Assembly: GCA_037447655.1 (NCBI GenBank)
Contig: JBBHKE010000927.1
Span: 388,400 to 452,399, forward strand
DNA from: Zygnema cylindricum
Lineage: Eukaryota > Streptophyta > Zygnematophyceae > Zygnematales > Zygnemataceae
Direction of reading: 5' to 3'
DNA length: 64,000 nt
The translations under genes and the position numbers were made by a program. Positions 61,482 through 64,000 of this stretch are shown piece after piece. Every line of letters begins with the position of its first letter. Within the stretch, counting starts at the first letter, position 1. Under the pieces are notes generated by a model, which had not been told where the DNA came from, ran no database searches, and saw nothing but the letters and a program-made list of their open reading frames with translations.

Positions 61482-62625
61482 TCAGGTCTAGTTTTGGTTA
61501 GGTTAGGTTTGGCTGGGTTTGGTCTGAAGCAAAATGTTTGAAACAGATTGCATAAGAGTTCTTGTACACATTTGTCCCGATATATTTTCTGGTGGCTCCA
61601 GTGGATTTGTCAATAATCATAATGAAGTTTGAAAAATTATTCACAGCTTTTGGTGTCAGATAAGAGTTTTTGTACAAAATTTCTCCAATATATTTTTCGA
61701 TGGCTCCTTTATTCAAAGATTTTGGAACCGCATGTGTTCTAGTACACATGCTGCAGTATGCTTTTTTATGGCTCCAGCAGGCTTTTATCAATAATCATAC
61801 GATATTGGAATGTCATTTATGTCTTTTAGGGACTTATGATGCTTTTTGAGGCTTTTGGAGTGAATTTTATCATGAATTAGGTCTACAGTGTTTACTATAT
61901 GTGAAAGACAAGTGAGTGAATTGCAGTAAATTCATACCATGGAACAGTAAAATTAACACTTTTTGTTAGTGATGTATATCGATACGAAGTTGCAAAAGAT
62001 ATGGACATTGTAGACTTGAGATTTTTTTTTTCTTTGTTTTTATGTTAACTGCCGATGAATATTGATATCGTGTTAATCCTTGATATTGGATTGCCGGGCG
62101 GTATGAGAAGTAGAAGTTGATGTACCAAACTGGAGTTCAGAAATGTGGGATGGCATTCCCAAGTAAATTATTGTGGCAACATGTACAGGATAGCAAATAC
62201 TATGACATGTTATGCCAGAGGCAAAAGGGTTATTAACAAAAAATCATGATTTAATTACTGTGGATAGCTGGAAACAAGTGAAGAAACAGTAAGTGTGGAT
62301 GACAAAGTATCAAAGCTTTCATCCTTGGAAGGGTTTCGCAATTTGCCTGGGATTTATGAAGTTTGGCCTAGGCGCAACCTAAAAAATTATTGCACGCCAA
62401 TTACAAAGCTACTAAACAATGAAGTTCCACAATTATGTGTAAACTGTAGGTTGATGTATTTTACTAAATATGCACTGAAACAGTAAAATAGTAGTAAGAT
62501 CCGTTTGCCACAATCAGCTGACGAAACATACTGGAGAAAAGGTGAAAAACCGAACTGAAAAACGCGGATATGATGCTTTACTTCTGATGAAAACTGAGCC
62601 GCGTACGGGACCTTACGGCTTACGC
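61482..62625. other. P5A ATPase 3' flank and intergenic DNA
   Basis: The first part holds loosely repeated phrases (GAGTT(C/T)TTGTAC, TATTTTCTGGTGGCTCC and TATTTTTCGATGGCTCC at 61556-61710), an imperfect duplication of about 125 bp in the likely 3' UTR. No gene seen after it. Confidence 0.4.
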
Positions 62626-63089
62626 CAGAGGTCGCATACGGTTAACCGAAACCGTAACCGACCGTTAACCGACCGACCGCGTAGGAACCGGAACGGATTC
62701 GGGTGTCAATTTTGGGGGACCGGGCGGATTCGGGCGGTTGATTCACAGAAAAAAAGAAAAAAAATCGGTTACGGTCGGGTAAGCAAAAAATGAAAGTTTT
62801 GTACTGTCCATACTATCCAACATTTTTGTACTTTGTACTCTTGGTATCGTGGAAGGTATAAGGGAAAATGGGAAATGTACCATTAATTTTGTACTTATTC
62901 GGGTACGGGGGTACGGATAGTCGCGAGAAATCGAGTTTTGGTTAACTTTTATTTTCGTAAACGTGTTTCGGTTAACGGTTAACAATTTTGGAGCGTGACA
63001 TAACCCGGTCGGGCATCGGGTACTCGGATTTTGAAAAAAAAAAAACGGTTGATTTCGGTTATCTAAAATTTTGTCTTTTGCGACCTCTG
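62626..63089. mobile_element. Decayed hAT-like element, CAGAGGTCGC ends
   Basis: The left end CAGAGGTCGCATACGGTTAA and the right end, inverted, CAGAGGTCGCAAAAGACAAA share 11 bp; CAGAG is a typical hAT terminus. GGTTAACCG and TTAACCGACCG palindromes fill the interior. Flanking 8-mers (GCTTACGC and AATGTTGT) do not match, so the duplication is lost or the ends are misjudged. Confidence 0.55.
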
Positions 63090-63180
63090 AATGTTGTGTA
63101 GCAGTAAATTATCTATTGGGATGATTCCGATAACCAAAATTATCGGTGATCGAACGGCACGGATCCCGATATATCGAGTT
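63090..63180. mobile_element. Degenerate TAGTGTTG-family fragment
   Basis: AATGTTGTGTAGCAGTAAA followed by CCGATAACC, ATCGAACGGCAC and CCCGATATATCG matches the left half of the hAT-like family at many sites. No right end. Confidence 0.5.
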
Positions 63181-63299
63181 TGGACGAATAAAAAGGTATT
63201 GACGATATAAATGGGATATAGTCTTACAACGCCGTAACAATTTTTGTAATATAATACTAAATTGAATTTAATTATTTTACAAATAAACTGATGTATCAA

Positions 63300-63328
63300 G
63301 TGCCAGTGGTCTAGTGGTAGAATAGTAC
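63300..63328 (+). pseudogene. 5' half of tRNA-Gly, broken at the anticodon arm
   Basis: 29 bases nearly identical (about two differences, in the acceptor arm) to the 5' half of plant tRNA-Gly(GCC): the D arm and A box TGGTCTAGTGG are intact. The match stops in TAGTAC, exactly where a TACACC-family terminus begins (63326). No T arm or B box was found in the remaining 670 bp. Confidence 0.75.
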
Positions 63329-64000
63329 ACCGTGAATCGCTATTAGCGTAATAAAAAATATAGCAAAATGAAACAATTAGCGTACTTTACGGTAAATTGT
63401 GTTTTTTCGGGTACACCATGATACTAATTTATCATGTACTCTAATTTGTAAACTGCTTCGTAAAAAATTTCGGCACGTAATATGTCCACACTAAAACATG
63501 TAGATGTACGAAATTGTTCAAATCATTTAAAACATAGATCAAAAGCATGTTTTCCTTTGCCTTATTTTAAGAGTGCTATTTTTCTCGAAGTATTTTATTC
63601 CTTTTGCGTATAATGCGGCGAAAAATACCATACTTTTGATGTATGATTTAAAATCTAACTGAAAAATGGTATTCTTTGAGATTACGTGGAATGAAAAGCT
63701 CGTTAGGTTATGCAACTGATCTTTTTTCTTCGTTTTTATCACCTTCTTTGGCGTTTCAACGAATCTACACTCTCATTTTGGCATTTCATTCTCGTTTTTT
63801 TGTTTACTGACTTTTGCTGTGGATATTAAAATGTTTGACTGTGACATCAGCAGTTTTTTTTTTTTTTTTTTTCCTTGTTTTTTTTTTCAAAACCACGCGT
63901 TACCATCTGAGGCACATTGTTCATGTTTGATAAGCAGATTTGGTATTATGAATACCATGGCTCGCATCTTGCAGTGTTTCAATCATTAAAATGGTTAAAT
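63326..64000. mobile_element. TACACC-family terminus, copy G, and AT-rich DNA
   Basis: Begins TACACCGTGAATCGCTATTA followed by GCGTAATAAAA. The right end could not be fixed; a further TACACC at 63412 and CTCTAATTT words follow. The remainder is AT-rich with a T20 run near 63851 and no supported gene. Confidence 0.45.

Overview
The window is nuclear DNA of a land-plant-lineage organism (streptophyte: a charophycean alga or a non-seed plant seems likeliest; the species cannot be fixed from sequence alone). Evidence: spliceosomal genes with many short to medium introns, two chloroplast-targeted proteins, a plant-type GT37 fucosyltransferase, a plant root-cap-family protein and AT-rich intergenic DNA packed with small inverted-repeat transposons. 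No prokaryotic, viral or organellar segment was seen.

Layout. 1-3194: 3' end of a serine carboxypeptidase-like gene (+). 6206-17092: DNA topoisomerase II in 26 exons (+). 18639-20872: three mobile elements side by side. 21237-21729: polypurine tandem repeat, then two 3' exons of an unrecognised coiled-coil gene (23185-23465, +). 25295-27109: intronless GT37 fucosyltransferase (-). 28542-30775: repeat island with minisatellites of 18, 11 and 17 bp. 30940-31012: tRNA-Ile(AAU) (-). 31194-33138: root-cap-domain gene (+), converging on the pICln gene (33710-39226, -), whose fifth intron holds a transposon inside a transposon. 39619-42702: repeat cluster. 42895-44255: small chloroplast membrane protein (+). 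45811-48870: CGFS glutaredoxin (-), head to head with a P5A-type ATPase of 22 exons (49708-61481, +). 61482-64000: degraded transposons and the 5' half of a tRNA-Gly fused to a repeat terminus.

Exon models were built by hand from GT-AG (twice GC-AG) signals, reading-frame phase and fit to known families; each joined model keeps one open frame. The genes are ordinary housekeeping or cell-wall genes with no sign of working together: topoisomerase II (chromosome topology), pICln (snRNP assembly), P5A ATPase (ER membrane protein quality control), plastid CGFS glutaredoxin (Fe-S and redox), GT37 enzyme (wall fucosylation). I did not find a new multi-gene system. The novelty is in the repeats: small hAT-like elements with exact 8-bp target duplications, a minisatellite that seems to have grown out of a transposon end, nested insertions within introns, and two GC-AG introns needed to keep conserved domains intact.
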